Positions 26,874-36,453 of a DNA stretch of 64,000 nucleotides are shown piece after piece (position 1 is the stretch's first letter; every line of letters starts with the position of its first letter). The stretch comes from BPJU01 sp964425225. Its GTDB lineage: Bacteria; Planctomycetota; Planctomycetia; Pirellulales; Pirellulaceae. Both the position numbers and the translations under genes were made by a program. Below the pieces are notes generated by a model. It worked only from the letters and a program-made list of their open reading frames with translations. It did no database searches and was not told the DNA's origin. The stretch spans positions 9,285-73,284 of the forward strand of contig CAYRMD010000015.1 in the NCBI GenBank assembly GCA_964425225.1, given 5' to 3'.

Positions 26874-28104
26874 TCTGCTCGTTCACCGGATCGAAATGTA
26901 GTGTACGGCCGACACGTGCTGAAATGTTGGCGAGGTGGACCAACGTTGCGGACAAATGCCCGGCCATCACATCAGCATTTAGGCTCTTGCTTTCATCACG
27001 AATACAGTCGAAGAAATTTTGATGGTGAGCCACTAGGTCTGCCGGACCTGTTCGGTCAGCGATTAACCGATTGCGCGGTCCAAACAGTTTCCAGCCTACC
27101 GTGTGGCCTATCAGCAGCATCCCGTCCGTACCGTAAAATGAGGCTCCGTTTTCGTAGCCCTCCTGAACGTAAGGCGACCAGATTCGCTGCTCGAAAATTA
27201 GCTGTTTTTTCCGGGTAGTCGACCCCTCAACCGGATATTCGAAAATCGCGTACTGCGTGTCGGGGAACTGCTGATCGTCGTCGAAAAAGTATTTGCCGCC
27301 TAAACACGTCACGATTGTCGGATGGGTGGTGACGCCCAAACCCCAGCACGCCACGTCCAGATCATGAACGCCATCATTGCCAATATCGCCGCAACCAAAG
27401 TCATACCACCATCGCCAGATGCCATGCAACATGTTTGGGCGATATGGCACCTGGGGGGCCGGTCCAAGCCACATATCGAAATCCAAGTGTGGTGGCGGAT
27501 CCGTAGGTTGGCTTTTACCGATCGACGACCGCCGTTGGCTGTTCCACGCCTTGGCAACTAAGATTTCCCCGATCTCTCCGGGACGAATGCGTTCCATCGC
27601 TTCGCGCACGACTTCAGTACTGCGGCTTTGCGTACCTACCTGGAGGCGTTTGCCGGAGCGACGCACCGCCTCGACCATGCAGCGTCCTTCAAAGATATTA
27701 TGGCAGCATGGTTTTTCGACGTACACGTGTTTACCGGCATCCAAAGCCAGGACGGTTGCCGGCGCATGCCAATGATCCGGAGTGGCAATAAATACGGCAT
27801 CCACATTCTTGTCATCCAACACACGCCGCAAATCCCCCACAGCTTGCGGTGCGGTACCGGTTTGTGATTCGACCAGCCGTGCGGCAGCAGCAAGCCTCTG
27901 ACGATCCACATCACAAACATAACGGACTTGCACATCTTGCCTTGCAGCCAACTGCCGCAAGTGGTTGCTCCCCATTCCGCCGCAACCGATCAATCCTACT
28001 TGGATGCGGCCCAATGCGTCCCCAGCCTGAATTGCGCCTGAAGAAAGTACTGCTACGGTTGCCGAAGCCCCCTGGAGAAATTGACGCCGTGTCGGGTTGG
28101 CCAT
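26794..28104 (-). CDS. Tat-exported Gfo/Idh/MocA family oxidoreductase
   Basis: 436 residues. ATG 28104 (MANPTRRQFLQGAS) has GAGGAG nine bases before it; ATG 28110 has only three bases of spacing. The twin-arginine motif TRRQFLQGA followed by a hydrophobic stretch indicates Tat export. The NAD(P)-binding fold shows VGLIGCGGMGSNH, then ATPDHWHAP and EKPCCHN (conserved Lys of the EKP motif) and a later DVHDLD-type catalytic region (GNDGVHDLDVACWGLG). This planctomycete subfamily of secreted sugar dehydrogenase-like proteins has mostly unknown substrates. The 3' end overlaps the convergent SGNH gene by 80 bases. Confidence 0.9.
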   Translation of the reverse strand: MANPTRRQFLQGASATVAVLSSGAIQAGDALGRIQVGLIGCGGMGSNHLRQLAARQDVQVRYVCDVDRQRLAAAARLVESQTGTAPQAVGDLRRVLDDKNVDAVFIATPDHWHAPATVLALDAGKHVYVEKPCCHNIFEGRCMVEAVRRSGKRLQVGTQSRSTEVVREAMERIRPGEIGEILVAKAWNSQRRSSIGKSQPTDPPPHLDFDMWLGPAPQVPYRPNMLHGIWRWWYDFGCGDIGNDGVHDLDVACWGLGVTTHPTIVTCLGGKYFFDDDQQFPDTQYAIFEYPVEGSTTRKKQLIFEQRIWSPYVQEGYENGASFYGTDGMLLIGHTVGWKLFGPRNRLIADRTGPADLVAHHQNFFDCIRDESKSLNADVMAGHLSATLVHLANISARVGRTLHFDPVNEQITNDPEAAPMVRRRYRDGHWAVPKLA

Positions 28105-28406
28105 AGACATTTGCTCCTCATCTGAAATAGTCCGCAGCGGTGCGCTGGCCTGCCCAGCCTGAGGTGTCCCTTATTATGGCGATCGGAGAGAAGCTTTTGC
28201 TACCTACCCACACCTAGGACAGCCGTTGGCATGCCCCCCGTGTTGGCGAAATCGACGATGTGCAACTATCTACGGACCTCCACTTCCTACGGGTAGATCC
28301 TTACGCGAATCGTTCCGTCCAAATGCTACGCCGCGCCTAACCTCGCGCTATCCACCGATCGCCAGCAACCTCTCGATCTCGGAAAAATTCCCATTGGGTT
28401 CTTCGT

Positions 28407-30404
28407 TCAAAACCCGAGGACACGTGCGTCGCTATAGGCCGTACTTTCCACCGTTTTACCGTCGGAGCCCAATAGTTCTGCCGCCAACACTAATGCCCAC
28501 GGGTGTTGCGGCAGATCTTTCGGGACGAGAATATTCACGGTCGTCTCGATTGGCTCAGAGCCAAGGGTCAACTCTCCATCCGATTCCAACCGCAAGGCAC
28601 GCTCGATGTCGTCTACTTCTTTTTCCTGGTTGTTTTCCTTAACTTTCTTGCGGGGCATAGGCTGGCTGGAAATCAGGCGCAAGCGAACTTTACCGGTCTT
28701 AGCGGCCAGTGGCTCCAGCCGTACTTTGGCCGGGAGCGATTCGCCCTGCTTGAGTCGATCGTCCGTTCCTGGTATCCAAACTACTCGCAGTGGTGCCGGT
28801 TCCCCAGTGCTTACGGCCAAATACCACTGCATCCACGGATGATGGCGAGCTACGAATGCGTCGGGCGTGAGAGCCACCGACGGCGGAGCTTCAGCCTCCA
28901 GGAGTCGCGCGGAGACAAAACCGACCTGTGGCTCGATCGCTCGATCAGCCGACAGCACCACCAGACCACGGTTATTACTCGGAGCGATGAGCGCACCGCT
29001 TACACGCACCCCTTCGGGCAAGTGCTGCCAATGCAGTTCCACCGGACCGTCATAAGCGCGCCGATTGGCTTCAACGGCCAAAAGCGCTGAACCACCCGCC
29101 GGTATCACAATACGCTGTGTGTCAATGGACACGTTCACGCGAGGCCTGCTGCTTAAGTCGGCCATCAACCGATATGCGTAGGCGGGACCGCCACGTCCGG
29201 TTAAGTCCGATACCGATAAATGAACTAGGGACACGTTATCCGGAGCTTGAAACTCGACCACTGGATCTGGCGTGTTTGGCTGGTCGTCGCCACGTACCAA
29301 CACCCGACCGTCTTCGGTTTGGACAACGAGCACAGCATCCAGCGGGGAACCCAGTCTGTCCGCGAAACACTCGACGCGCACGATCGCACCTGGTGAGACT
29401 GGTAGTGCGTACCGATCCACCTCACCTGCTGCGGTCAGGATACCGCTAACCCCGCCTGGAACTTCTGGCCAACGACGCGGCGTATCAGCCAGTTGTTCCT
29501 CAGACCAATGGGGCTCGTCGGTAATTGCAATCGCCATCGGCTCGCCGGCGTAGCCTTCTTGGGGCGGACGCAACGGTAAAAAAGGCCGCCAATCCTCCGA
29601 GCGCGCTGCAAGCAGAATCCTCGTGCCGTGAAGCGATCCGCCCAGCCATTGCACTTCTTGCTCGGTACCTCGTCGCACTGCCAACGGGTAGATCATGTCG
29701 GCCGTGGCCAAATCGCCGATAAACAAAACGAAATCACTTGGGTTTTCGCCCCGGAATAACAGGTCATGGAGGACGATCGAATACGTGCCGTCCTGAGGAA
29801 GAGTCACTTCACAACGCGCATCACCCGATCGACGCAACGCACCCTGGTCGAAAGCGATTTGTGTTCCGCGCGGATCCAGCACCCGAATTACCGGCCGTAC
29901 TTTGCTGCCCCAACGGCGTGCTTCTATATCTAATACGAGGCGCTGCCCTTGTTTTCCGTCAAGCCGTGTCTTCAATACCGTGCTGCCCGGCAACTTCCCA
30001 TGTAAGGCTATTGGCAAGGTGGAGAGTGGTTCGATCCAGGACTGAGCGGGTATCGCAGTCAAACGAACAGCCGTTGGCACCGAGACACCACTTGGAGTAA
30101 CGACCCATAACGGGTAAAGTCCCTGCGGGAGATCCCCTGGTACATCGACCACGACGCGTGCAGTTCGCCCTTCGACGCGCGGCTCGCTATTCGGCACCAA
30201 TTTCCATTCGCCCAACAATACGGCGGACAATCCAGCCAGGTTTTCACCCTCGCAAATAAGCTCGACTGTTGAACCAATCTGCCAAACGCGAGGTGACACC
30301 GAGACTGCGTTGGGTGGCGCACCGGCTATCCTACCGAGGCCGACCACGTACGCGACGCTAAAAAACAATAGTCTAGCGATCCCCCAATCGACTCGACATC
30401 GCAT
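28407..30404 (-). CDS. large exported protein with PPC-type beta domains
   Basis: 665 residues with a signal peptide (IARLLFFSVAYVVGLGRIAG, cleavage near 28). The layout is a series of beta-sandwich segments: an IPT-like N-terminal part (~35-120, VWQIGSTVELICEGENLAGL), a bacterial pre-peptidase C-terminal (PPC)-like domain (~130-235, GQRLVLDIEARRWGS ... CEVTLPQDGTYSIVLHD), a second PPC-like domain (~320-420, AGEVDRYALPVSPGAIVRVE), then two less clear beta domains to the end. No peptidase domain is present. Such proteins are common in planctomycetes as secreted or surface proteins of unknown role. AAGGA lies 10 bases before ATG 30404. Confidence 0.82.
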   Translation of the reverse strand: MRCRVDWGIARLLFFSVAYVVGLGRIAGAPPNAVSVSPRVWQIGSTVELICEGENLAGLSAVLLGEWKLVPNSEPRVEGRTARVVVDVPGDLPQGLYPLWVVTPSGVSVPTAVRLTAIPAQSWIEPLSTLPIALHGKLPGSTVLKTRLDGKQGQRLVLDIEARRWGSKVRPVIRVLDPRGTQIAFDQGALRRSGDARCEVTLPQDGTYSIVLHDLLFRGENPSDFVLFIGDLATADMIYPLAVRRGTEQEVQWLGGSLHGTRILLAARSEDWRPFLPLRPPQEGYAGEPMAIAITDEPHWSEEQLADTPRRWPEVPGGVSGILTAAGEVDRYALPVSPGAIVRVECFADRLGSPLDAVLVVQTEDGRVLVRGDDQPNTPDPVVEFQAPDNVSLVHLSVSDLTGRGGPAYAYRLMADLSSRPRVNVSIDTQRIVIPAGGSALLAVEANRRAYDGPVELHWQHLPEGVRVSGALIAPSNNRGLVVLSADRAIEPQVGFVSARLLEAEAPPSVALTPDAFVARHHPWMQWYLAVSTGEPAPLRVVWIPGTDDRLKQGESLPAKVRLEPLAAKTGKVRLRLISSQPMPRKKVKENNQEKEVDDIERALRLESDGELTLGSEPIETTVNILVPKDLPQHPWALVLAAELLGSDGKTVESTAYSDARVLGF

Positions 30405-30562
30405 GGCAGCACATCCTTCCGCGGCGCGCTATAGGGCGAACCGAAACCATGAGTCGCCCACAAGCGACTCGACTCGTCAGCACACTTCCCGTACTACTAG
30501 CTCTGTAGTCTTCGTGCCGCATGGCCTGCTGCCAGCGGCAACGTGTTGCGTCCTACCAGACG

Positions 30563-31597
30563 TTAGGGATTCTTCGGCGGGGCAAACGGATCGTTATTGG
30601 GCGGGGTTGGGTTTGCGGGAGGATTCGACGAACGTGGTGGGGCAAACGGATCTGTGCCGCCCGGATTCTTCGGCCCCTCACCGAATGGATCCGCTCCGTT
30701 ATTACCCGGCAATCCTGGAATTACCCCTTGGGGGACATTGGCGGATGGAATAGCGCGTCGAAAGGCCCGGAACAAACCGGAAACTGCGCCGCGAGATCGC
30801 CGGCCGGAAGTACCGGAAGCCGGCGGACTGGCGCCCGGTTGATTCGCCTGGGGCGTCGCCGGTGCAAAGGGGTCATCAGTCGCCGGACGAGCCGGTGACG
30901 GGCGAGGCGCGAAGGGATCGGTTGCCCCCGGTTGGGCTCCCGCCGGAGGCGAACTTGGTGCGGGCGCTACAGAAGGCGGATTCGCTCGTCCGGAGTCCTG
31001 AGAGGCTGCCGGAGGCGTCCGTTCGGGCTGCGGAGGAGTCACCGCTCCGGGTGCTGAAAATGGTTCATCCGGTACAGGCCGACTCTGCTCGACGCTGGGC
31101 GGAATCACCGGCCGTCGCTCCACGTCCGGTGGGGGGAAAAGCACGCGACGCTCGTTTTCAATAAAATCACGATACTTAGCACGTGCGATGCGTTCGAGCC
31201 GCTCGGCCGCCGCTAGCTTCGCTTCGTGACGGAACTTTTCTATTAAGACTCGCACCGAGCCCTGGACTCGCTCCAGCGCCCGACTGACATTGTAATAATT
31301 GTCGACGTCCTCAGCCTCTAACTCCGCCCCTTTGCGAAAATCTTCTTGAGCTTCTTGCTGGCGATTGGTCGCATACAACACGAGTCCGCGAAAGTAATAC
31401 GCACGGGGATCCTTGGTACCACGCTGGACCAAAGCGTCCAGATAGCGATAAGCGGTTTCGTAGTCACGCTGATAGTAGGCATGAACACCGCGACCATAGA
31501 GCTCAGCAATTGCCGGGTCCTGAGCCCGCACGCTCCATGCTGTCCATATCATACCGATGGTCAACCACACGCATACCACTACCGCCAGTCGCCTCAT
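30563..31597 (-). CDS. exported TPR protein with Pro-rich DPFAP-repeat tail
   Basis: 344 residues; AGGAGG lies eight bases before ATG 31597. A signal peptide (VVVCVWLTIGMIWTAWSVRA) precedes two or three tetratricopeptide-like helical pairs (~27-105: LYGRGVHAYYQRDYETAYRYL, AYYFRGLVLYATNRQQEA). Residues ~165-344 are Pro/Ala/Gly-rich low complexity with five DPF units, mostly DPFAP (TDPFAP, DDPFAP, ADPFGE, TDPFAP, NDPFAP). The TPR part probably mediates protein contacts outside the cytoplasm. The gene lies 158 bases upstream of the PPC-type protein on the same strand, so they may share a transcript. Confidence 0.8.
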   Translation of the reverse strand: MRRLAVVVCVWLTIGMIWTAWSVRAQDPAIAELYGRGVHAYYQRDYETAYRYLDALVQRGTKDPRAYYFRGLVLYATNRQQEAQEDFRKGAELEAEDVDNYYNVSRALERVQGSVRVLIEKFRHEAKLAAAERLERIARAKYRDFIENERRVLFPPPDVERRPVIPPSVEQSRPVPDEPFSAPGAVTPPQPERTPPAASQDSGRANPPSVAPAPSSPPAGAQPGATDPFAPRPSPARPATDDPFAPATPQANQPGASPPASGTSGRRSRGAVSGLFRAFRRAIPSANVPQGVIPGLPGNNGADPFGEGPKNPGGTDPFAPPRSSNPPANPTPPNNDPFAPPKNP

Positions 31598-31875
31598 CGC
31601 CTGGATCCTCCTACGGTTCTCGATAGCCGCCGTTTTCGATCACGGCAATAGCCCCGCCATCTATTAACGTGTATGCTAATCGAGCCGTGCCCGGATGACA
31701 AGCAAGCGGCCGGCTAAAGGAGCACCCAGTTGCCCGATGCGCCCCTGATAATAGGGACGGTGCTACTCGGGCGGTGTTATGTCGGTTCCCATGGAGGCGG
31801 AGTTGCCGGGAGCAAAACATTTATCCTCCGCCAGGCCGACCGGCTGAGGCACCTTAGTTTGAAGGAGGTATGACG

Positions 31876-33096
31876 ATGCTACCTATCCTGCTGGAACGTT
31901 GGACCGTGCGCCTGGTGTTGTGGGCCGCAGCCACCTTGATTTGGATTACTGGCGTCCCCTTGTTCGGGGCATCACCCGTCTTTGAACCGCAAACCATTGA
32001 CTCACAAATTGAAATTGGTTATGGCTTAGCCCCCGCTGACATCGACGGCGACGGTAGGACGGACATTGTGTTGGCCGATAAGACGCAATTCGTGTGGTAC
32101 CGTAATCCGGATTGGAAAAAGTTTATTCTGGCCGAGCGGCTTACCGTGCAAGACAATGTCTGCGTAGCCGCTCGTGACCTGGATGGTGACGGCAAAGCCG
32201 AAATCGCTGTGGGAGCCAACTGGAACCCTGCCGACACGGTGAACTCCGGATCGGTCCATTACTTGGTTGCACCCGAAAACCGCCAGGAACGCTGGCAAGC
32301 TCTCGCTTTGCCCCACGAGCCAACGGTGCATCGCATGCATTGGGTCAAATGCGACCAGGAACAGTTCGTCCTGGTGGTCTCGCCCTTGCACGGAAGGGGC
32401 AACCGCAACGGAGAAGGTGTCGGCGTACGACTTCTGGCATACGCGGTGCCGCGTCAATTACAAGAGCCATGGCCGACCACGCTCTTAGACGACTCGATGC
32501 ACATGACGCACAACTTGGATCCTTGTCAGTGGTATGCCCACACGGCAGCCGAGGAGCTCTTGTACATCGGCCGCGAAGGAGCCATGCTCTTGTACTTCGA
32601 AAAAGGCGACTGGAAAAAACGGGCGTTGCCGCGCATCGAAGGCGGAGGTGAAATCCGCATGGTGGTTCTGCCGGATGGGCGTCGGGCCGTGGCCACGATC
32701 GAGCCGATGCACGGCGATCGCCTGGTGTTGTATGTCACCGATCAACGGGGCGACGAAGTGCCGGGGACTCCCGTCGACATCATCGATCGCATAGTGCTGG
32801 ACGATCGTTTTCAAGGTGGCCATGCCATCGCCGCTGGTGACCTGCTGCCAGGATCAGGTGAAGAAATAGTCGCCGGTTGGCGGCTTCCGAACCAAGACGG
32901 CAAAGTTGGATTGAAGTTGTATTGGCCAATCGACGGTCAAGCCCGGCAATGGGAATCGAGCTGGCTAGATGCAAACGGTATGGCCACCGAAGATGCACGA
33001 TTGGCTGACTTGGATCAGGACGGACGGTTGGATGTCATCGCAGCCGGTCGTGCTACGAAAAACGTGAAGATCTACTGGAATCGTTCCCGTCCATGA
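31876..33096 (+). CDS. exported FG-GAP/VCBS repeat beta-propeller protein
   Basis: 406 residues. AAGGAGG at 31862-31868 is seven bases before ATG 31876 and abuts ATG 31870, so the second ATG is preferred. A signal peptide (LVLWAAATLIWITGVPLFGA) precedes a beta-propeller with calcium-type loops DIDGDGRTD, DLDGDGKAE and DLDQDGRLD. The repeats are spread over the length with degenerate blades between. Probably a secreted or outer-surface protein binding Ca2+; the ligand is unknown. The dihydrodipicolinate-synthase-like gene follows after 117 bases on the same strand, which may indicate a sugar-acid catabolic unit. Confidence 0.85.
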   Translation: MLPILLERWTVRLVLWAAATLIWITGVPLFGASPVFEPQTIDSQIEIGYGLAPADIDGDGRTDIVLADKTQFVWYRNPDWKKFILAERLTVQDNVCVAARDLDGDGKAEIAVGANWNPADTVNSGSVHYLVAPENRQERWQALALPHEPTVHRMHWVKCDQEQFVLVVSPLHGRGNRNGEGVGVRLLAYAVPRQLQEPWPTTLLDDSMHMTHNLDPCQWYAHTAAEELLYIGREGAMLLYFEKGDWKKRALPRIEGGGEIRMVVLPDGRRAVATIEPMHGDRLVLYVTDQRGDEVPGTPVDIIDRIVLDDRFQGGHAIAAGDLLPGSGEEIVAGWRLPNQDGKVGLKLYWPIDGQARQWESSWLDANGMATEDARLADLDQDGRLDVIAAGRATKNVKIYWNRSRP

Positions 33097-33213
33097 GTAG
33101 CTCGCGATTGATCCGCAATTGGAGACAAGAAGGTTGAAAAATCGTGCAAGAGCAGTGGCGCCAGGGAAAGATAGCCCGCTGGATCTGTGTAACGTTTTCT
33201 GGGAGGTACGTGG

Positions 33214-34140
33214 GTGATTGTAGCAAAAACGCAGCCTGTGGCACAGCAACTGAAAACGGTACAGGTCATTCCTGCCACTGCATTCGACGCGGCAGGTAAT
33301 GTGACGCTCGATCCCATGCGGAAACTCTGGGAACGGCTTGAGAATGCGGGGATTCGAGTATTAATTCCCTGTGCCGGAAGCGCTGAGTTTCACAGTCTAA
33401 GTGAAGACGAAATCGTCACGGTTATCCGTGCTGCACGCCGCACCGTGGGCAACCAGGTGTTGGTGCTGGCTCCGATCGGCGGAGCGTTGGTCGTTGCCCG
33501 TCGACTGGCTGAACGTTGTTTGGAAGTAGGAGCCAACGGGCTGCTCGTTATGCCGCTGGAGTTCCCCTATCTGTCCGACGTCGGTGCCAGAACATATTAC
33601 GAAGCGTTGCTCGATACACTCCAAGCTCCTGTCTTACTCTACAAGAAAGGCGACGTCCCTAGCGATAAACTGCTATTGGATTTGAGTAATCATCCGTGGT
33701 TGGTCGGTGTCAAGTACGCCGTTCCTGACATCCCCGCCTTCCAACAAGTGGTCGAACGGGACGCACAGCGATCCGCATGGTATTGTGGGCTTGCCGAGCG
33801 CTACGCCCCCTATTTCCACTGGGCCGGGGCAGCCGGTTATACGAGCGGTGCCGGGAATGTCTGTCCCCGGATCACACTGCGGCTATTTGAATCACTCGCC
33901 AAGGGCGATTGGCAAGAGGCCATGCGCTGGCAGCGCGTGATCTTACCGATCGAGTACCACCGGGCGCGGGACAAGAATTCCTATAACGTCACGACCCTAA
34001 AATATGCACTCCAGCGGTGCGGGCTAGACTTCGGTCCCCCACGCCCGCCGCAACGTTGGTTGACGCGCGAAGAGATGCTCGAGCTGGATCAGATCTTGGA
34101 ACCGATTCTAGAAGCAGAAAAACGTTTAGCGGCACCATAG
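33214..34140 (+). CDS. DapA/KDGDH-superfamily aldolase or dehydratase
   Basis: 308 residues, a TIM-barrel class I aldolase-type enzyme. GGGAGGT lies six bases before GTG 33214. The Schiff-base Lys is in LVGVKYAV (~residue 169) and the catalytic Tyr in VLLYKKG (~144). The substrate loop reads CAGSAEFHSLSEDE instead of the GTTGE of true DapA, and EFXSL is closer to 5-dehydro-4-deoxyglucarate dehydratase and related sugar-acid enzymes. True lysine biosynthesis is therefore less likely than sugar-acid breakdown. No other catabolic genes are adjacent except the FG-GAP protein upstream. Confidence 0.82.
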   Translation: MIVAKTQPVAQQLKTVQVIPATAFDAAGNVTLDPMRKLWERLENAGIRVLIPCAGSAEFHSLSEDEIVTVIRAARRTVGNQVLVLAPIGGALVVARRLAERCLEVGANGLLVMPLEFPYLSDVGARTYYEALLDTLQAPVLLYKKGDVPSDKLLLDLSNHPWLVGVKYAVPDIPAFQQVVERDAQRSAWYCGLAERYAPYFHWAGAAGYTSGAGNVCPRITLRLFESLAKGDWQEAMRWQRVILPIEYHRARDKNSYNVTTLKYALQRCGLDFGPPRPPQRWLTREEMLELDQILEPILEAEKRLAAP

Positions 34141-34629
34141 CATCCTTTTACTCTCACACGGGGCCTCTGTTTGAAAAAAGGCCGACCCGAAAATACCTGA
34201 ACGTTGCTTCGGTGTGGTAGCCCGCGGTGCGGCACGGCGGGCGGTTCCTTCCTCTAAGCAAGTGCGACCCACCCTGCTGTACACGTCCTAGATTGTAGTT
34301 AAGAGCAACTATGCTTTTAGCTGTCCCAGCGTACGTCTGGCTTTTTTACGCGCAACGCGACGCGAACGGCGTCGTCGATACGTGATTCATGGTAATGGCG
34401 TTCTATTGAGCGAGTGGAGTAACGTAACGCAACGGCGCTATCGCGCTGAGGCGCAGGGAAGATCACATCGAGCGGGAATCACCTAACTTCGCTTTCGCGT
34501 CTTTGCGTTGCACTGTGTTCCCTACGAGACGTCATCCTACAGGCTTGACGGGTTAAGTACGGGTGCCTTACGGCAGCAGCTTCGCCCAAGGCCACCAAGG
34601 TTCCATGCACGATGAAAAAGCTTGCTGCA
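34141..34629. other. intergenic between convergent genes, with partial repeat
   Basis: About 490 bases. At ~34428-34515 there is a degenerate dispersed-repeat fragment: ACGCAACGGCGCTATCGCGCTGAGGCGCAGGG and, inverted, TTTCGCGTCTTTGCGTTGC. No gene recognised. Confidence 0.5.
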
Positions 34630-36435
34630 TTATGCCTGAAGCGCTATGAGTTGTTTTAGATCTTGTTCCCACGAGTCGATGCGCTTTTGAAGCTGTGCAA
34701 CAGTTGCCGGAACATTGTAAGATTGTTCCGGTGGCGCATACGCAAAATAGTAAATTTTCACTTTGGGCTCTGTGCCTGAAGGCCGCACAGCGACAGCATT
34801 GCCCTGATCATCCAACTCTAAGACGATCATGTTACCGCGTGGAGCGTCCAGAGGATGCTGCGACCCATCGCGGCGCGTGCGGATCAACCGTTTGTAATCA
34901 CACACCGCGACAATCGGCTCTCCACCTAGTCGTGCGGGGGGTGAGTCGCGGAGGCTCTGCATGAGCCTTTCCATGCGCTGCATGCCTTCAGATCCTTCCA
35001 TATGCACGTTCAGCAGTCGCTCTACGTGACAGCCGTATTTTCGGTACAGCTCATAGAGTTTCTCGTGCAGAGTCTGTCCCTGGGCCCGTAGTTCAGCCGC
35101 CAATTCGGCCAGCAACATAGCAGCTACGGCCCCGTCCTTGTCGCGTGCATAGGAGCCGACCAAATACCCATGCGATTCTTCGGTTCCTAACACGAATTGA
35201 TCCGGTCCCAATTGATCCATGATGCCGCCGATCCACTTGAAACCGACGTGCAAATTGCCCACCGTGCGCACGCCGTAGGATCCGGCAATGCGCCGGATCA
35301 ATTCGGTGGTAACCAGGGTCTTAACAACATAGTGTTCGGGGGTCAGCGTATTGAGTCGTTTGCGTTGGGACAAAACAAAGTCGGTCAACAAGGCGCCAAT
35401 TTGGTTCCCGGTCAGCGGTTTCCAGGGTCCGGTACGCTCTGCCGTCACCGGAGCGGCGCAACCCAGCCGGTCGCAATCCGGATCAGTAGCCAACGCTAAA
35501 TCAAAGCCCTCTTGGCGTGCTTGCTGGATGATGGCATCGAAGACGGCGGGGTTTTCTGGATTCGCAGAGCGGCCGGGAACATTGGGAAAGTCGCCGTCGG
35601 GCGTCGCGTGAGGCTCGAACACGGCCACATCTTCAAATCCGTCCGCCTTCAAAATCGGCACGACGGATGCGGCACCAACGCCGTGCAAGGGGCTATAGAG
35701 CACGCGCAATTGACGTGGCCCTTCAAATCGTTCCCGCAAAACAGCTTGCTGATAAGCTTGATCGATTTCTCGTGTGCAAATAATGATTTTTCCGTCTCGT
35801 AGAGCCTCTAGAAATGGCTGGCAACGAATCTCCCGCACCGCCATCACGCGATCGATAATTCCCTGATCGTGAGGTGGCAGAACCTGTCCGCCGGTGGACC
35901 AATAGACTTTGACTGCGTTGTCCGAAGGCGGATTATGACTAGCAGTTACCATAATGCCGCAACTTGATTTCGTGTGGCGCACCAAAAACGACAATTGTGG
36001 TGTGCTGCGAAATTCATCTAAAAAATAGATCCGCAAACCTGCGGCAACCAAAACGCCTGCGCACAATTCGGCAAAATGGCGAGACCGATGGCGGGTATCA
36101 TAGGCAATGGCACACGAGGGGGGCTCGGGCTTATTCCACTGACTCAAGACGTAATCCGCCACGCCTTGAGCACTTTCCCCAATGGTTCGGTCATTGATGG
36201 CATTGGTGCCGATCGGGTACATCCGCCCGCGGCGACCGCCGGTACCAAACGGTATGATGGTCCAGAACACATCGTCCAATGTCTTCCAGTCCGCTCGACG
36301 AATATGATCGATCAATAGCTCGCGGTACGGCGCATAGCTAGGCTCTTCTAGCCACCGGCGCATGTTATCTCGAGCGCTGGCAGACAACGACTTTTCCGCT
36401 ACAGCCTGATCCAGAACCGTCAACCATGCATCCAT
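34630..36435 (-). CDS. phosphomannomutase/phosphoglucomutase (alpha-D-phosphohexomutase)
   Basis: 601 residues, in the size class of bacterial PGM2-like mutases. It interconverts hexose 1- and 6-phosphates in the cytosol. All four family motifs are present: phosphoserine loop TASHNPPSDN, metal loop DPDCDRLG, sugar-binding GTEESHGYL and the phosphate-binding RPSGTEPK. FGTGGRRGRM near residue 65 is the typical N-terminal site. GGGAGG lies 10 bases before ATG 36435. It lies 18 bases after the tail-specific protease gene on the same strand, so they are co-transcribed, with no obvious functional link. Confidence 0.95.
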   Translation of the reverse strand: MDAWLTVLDQAVAEKSLSASARDNMRRWLEEPSYAPYRELLIDHIRRADWKTLDDVFWTIIPFGTGGRRGRMYPIGTNAINDRTIGESAQGVADYVLSQWNKPEPPSCAIAYDTRHRSRHFAELCAGVLVAAGLRIYFLDEFRSTPQLSFLVRHTKSSCGIMVTASHNPPSDNAVKVYWSTGGQVLPPHDQGIIDRVMAVREIRCQPFLEALRDGKIIICTREIDQAYQQAVLRERFEGPRQLRVLYSPLHGVGAASVVPILKADGFEDVAVFEPHATPDGDFPNVPGRSANPENPAVFDAIIQQARQEGFDLALATDPDCDRLGCAAPVTAERTGPWKPLTGNQIGALLTDFVLSQRKRLNTLTPEHYVVKTLVTTELIRRIAGSYGVRTVGNLHVGFKWIGGIMDQLGPDQFVLGTEESHGYLVGSYARDKDGAVAAMLLAELAAELRAQGQTLHEKLYELYRKYGCHVERLLNVHMEGSEGMQRMERLMQSLRDSPPARLGGEPIVAVCDYKRLIRTRRDGSQHPLDAPRGNMIVLELDDQGNAVAVRPSGTEPKVKIYYFAYAPPEQSYNVPATVAQLQKRIDSWEQDLKQLIALQA

Positions 36436-36453
36436 GGCACTCGCACCTCCCTG

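Noticed and set aside
33214..34140. Annotation as DapA for lysine biosynthesis.
   Set aside because: The substrate loop differs from true DapA (AEFHSL in place of GTTGE) and no lysine genes are adjacent, so only the superfamily is named.
34160..34200. Possible terminator GGCCT...AGGCC after the DapA-like gene.
   Set aside because: The A-run sits inside the loop, no T-run follows the stem on the plus strand, and the stem is short.
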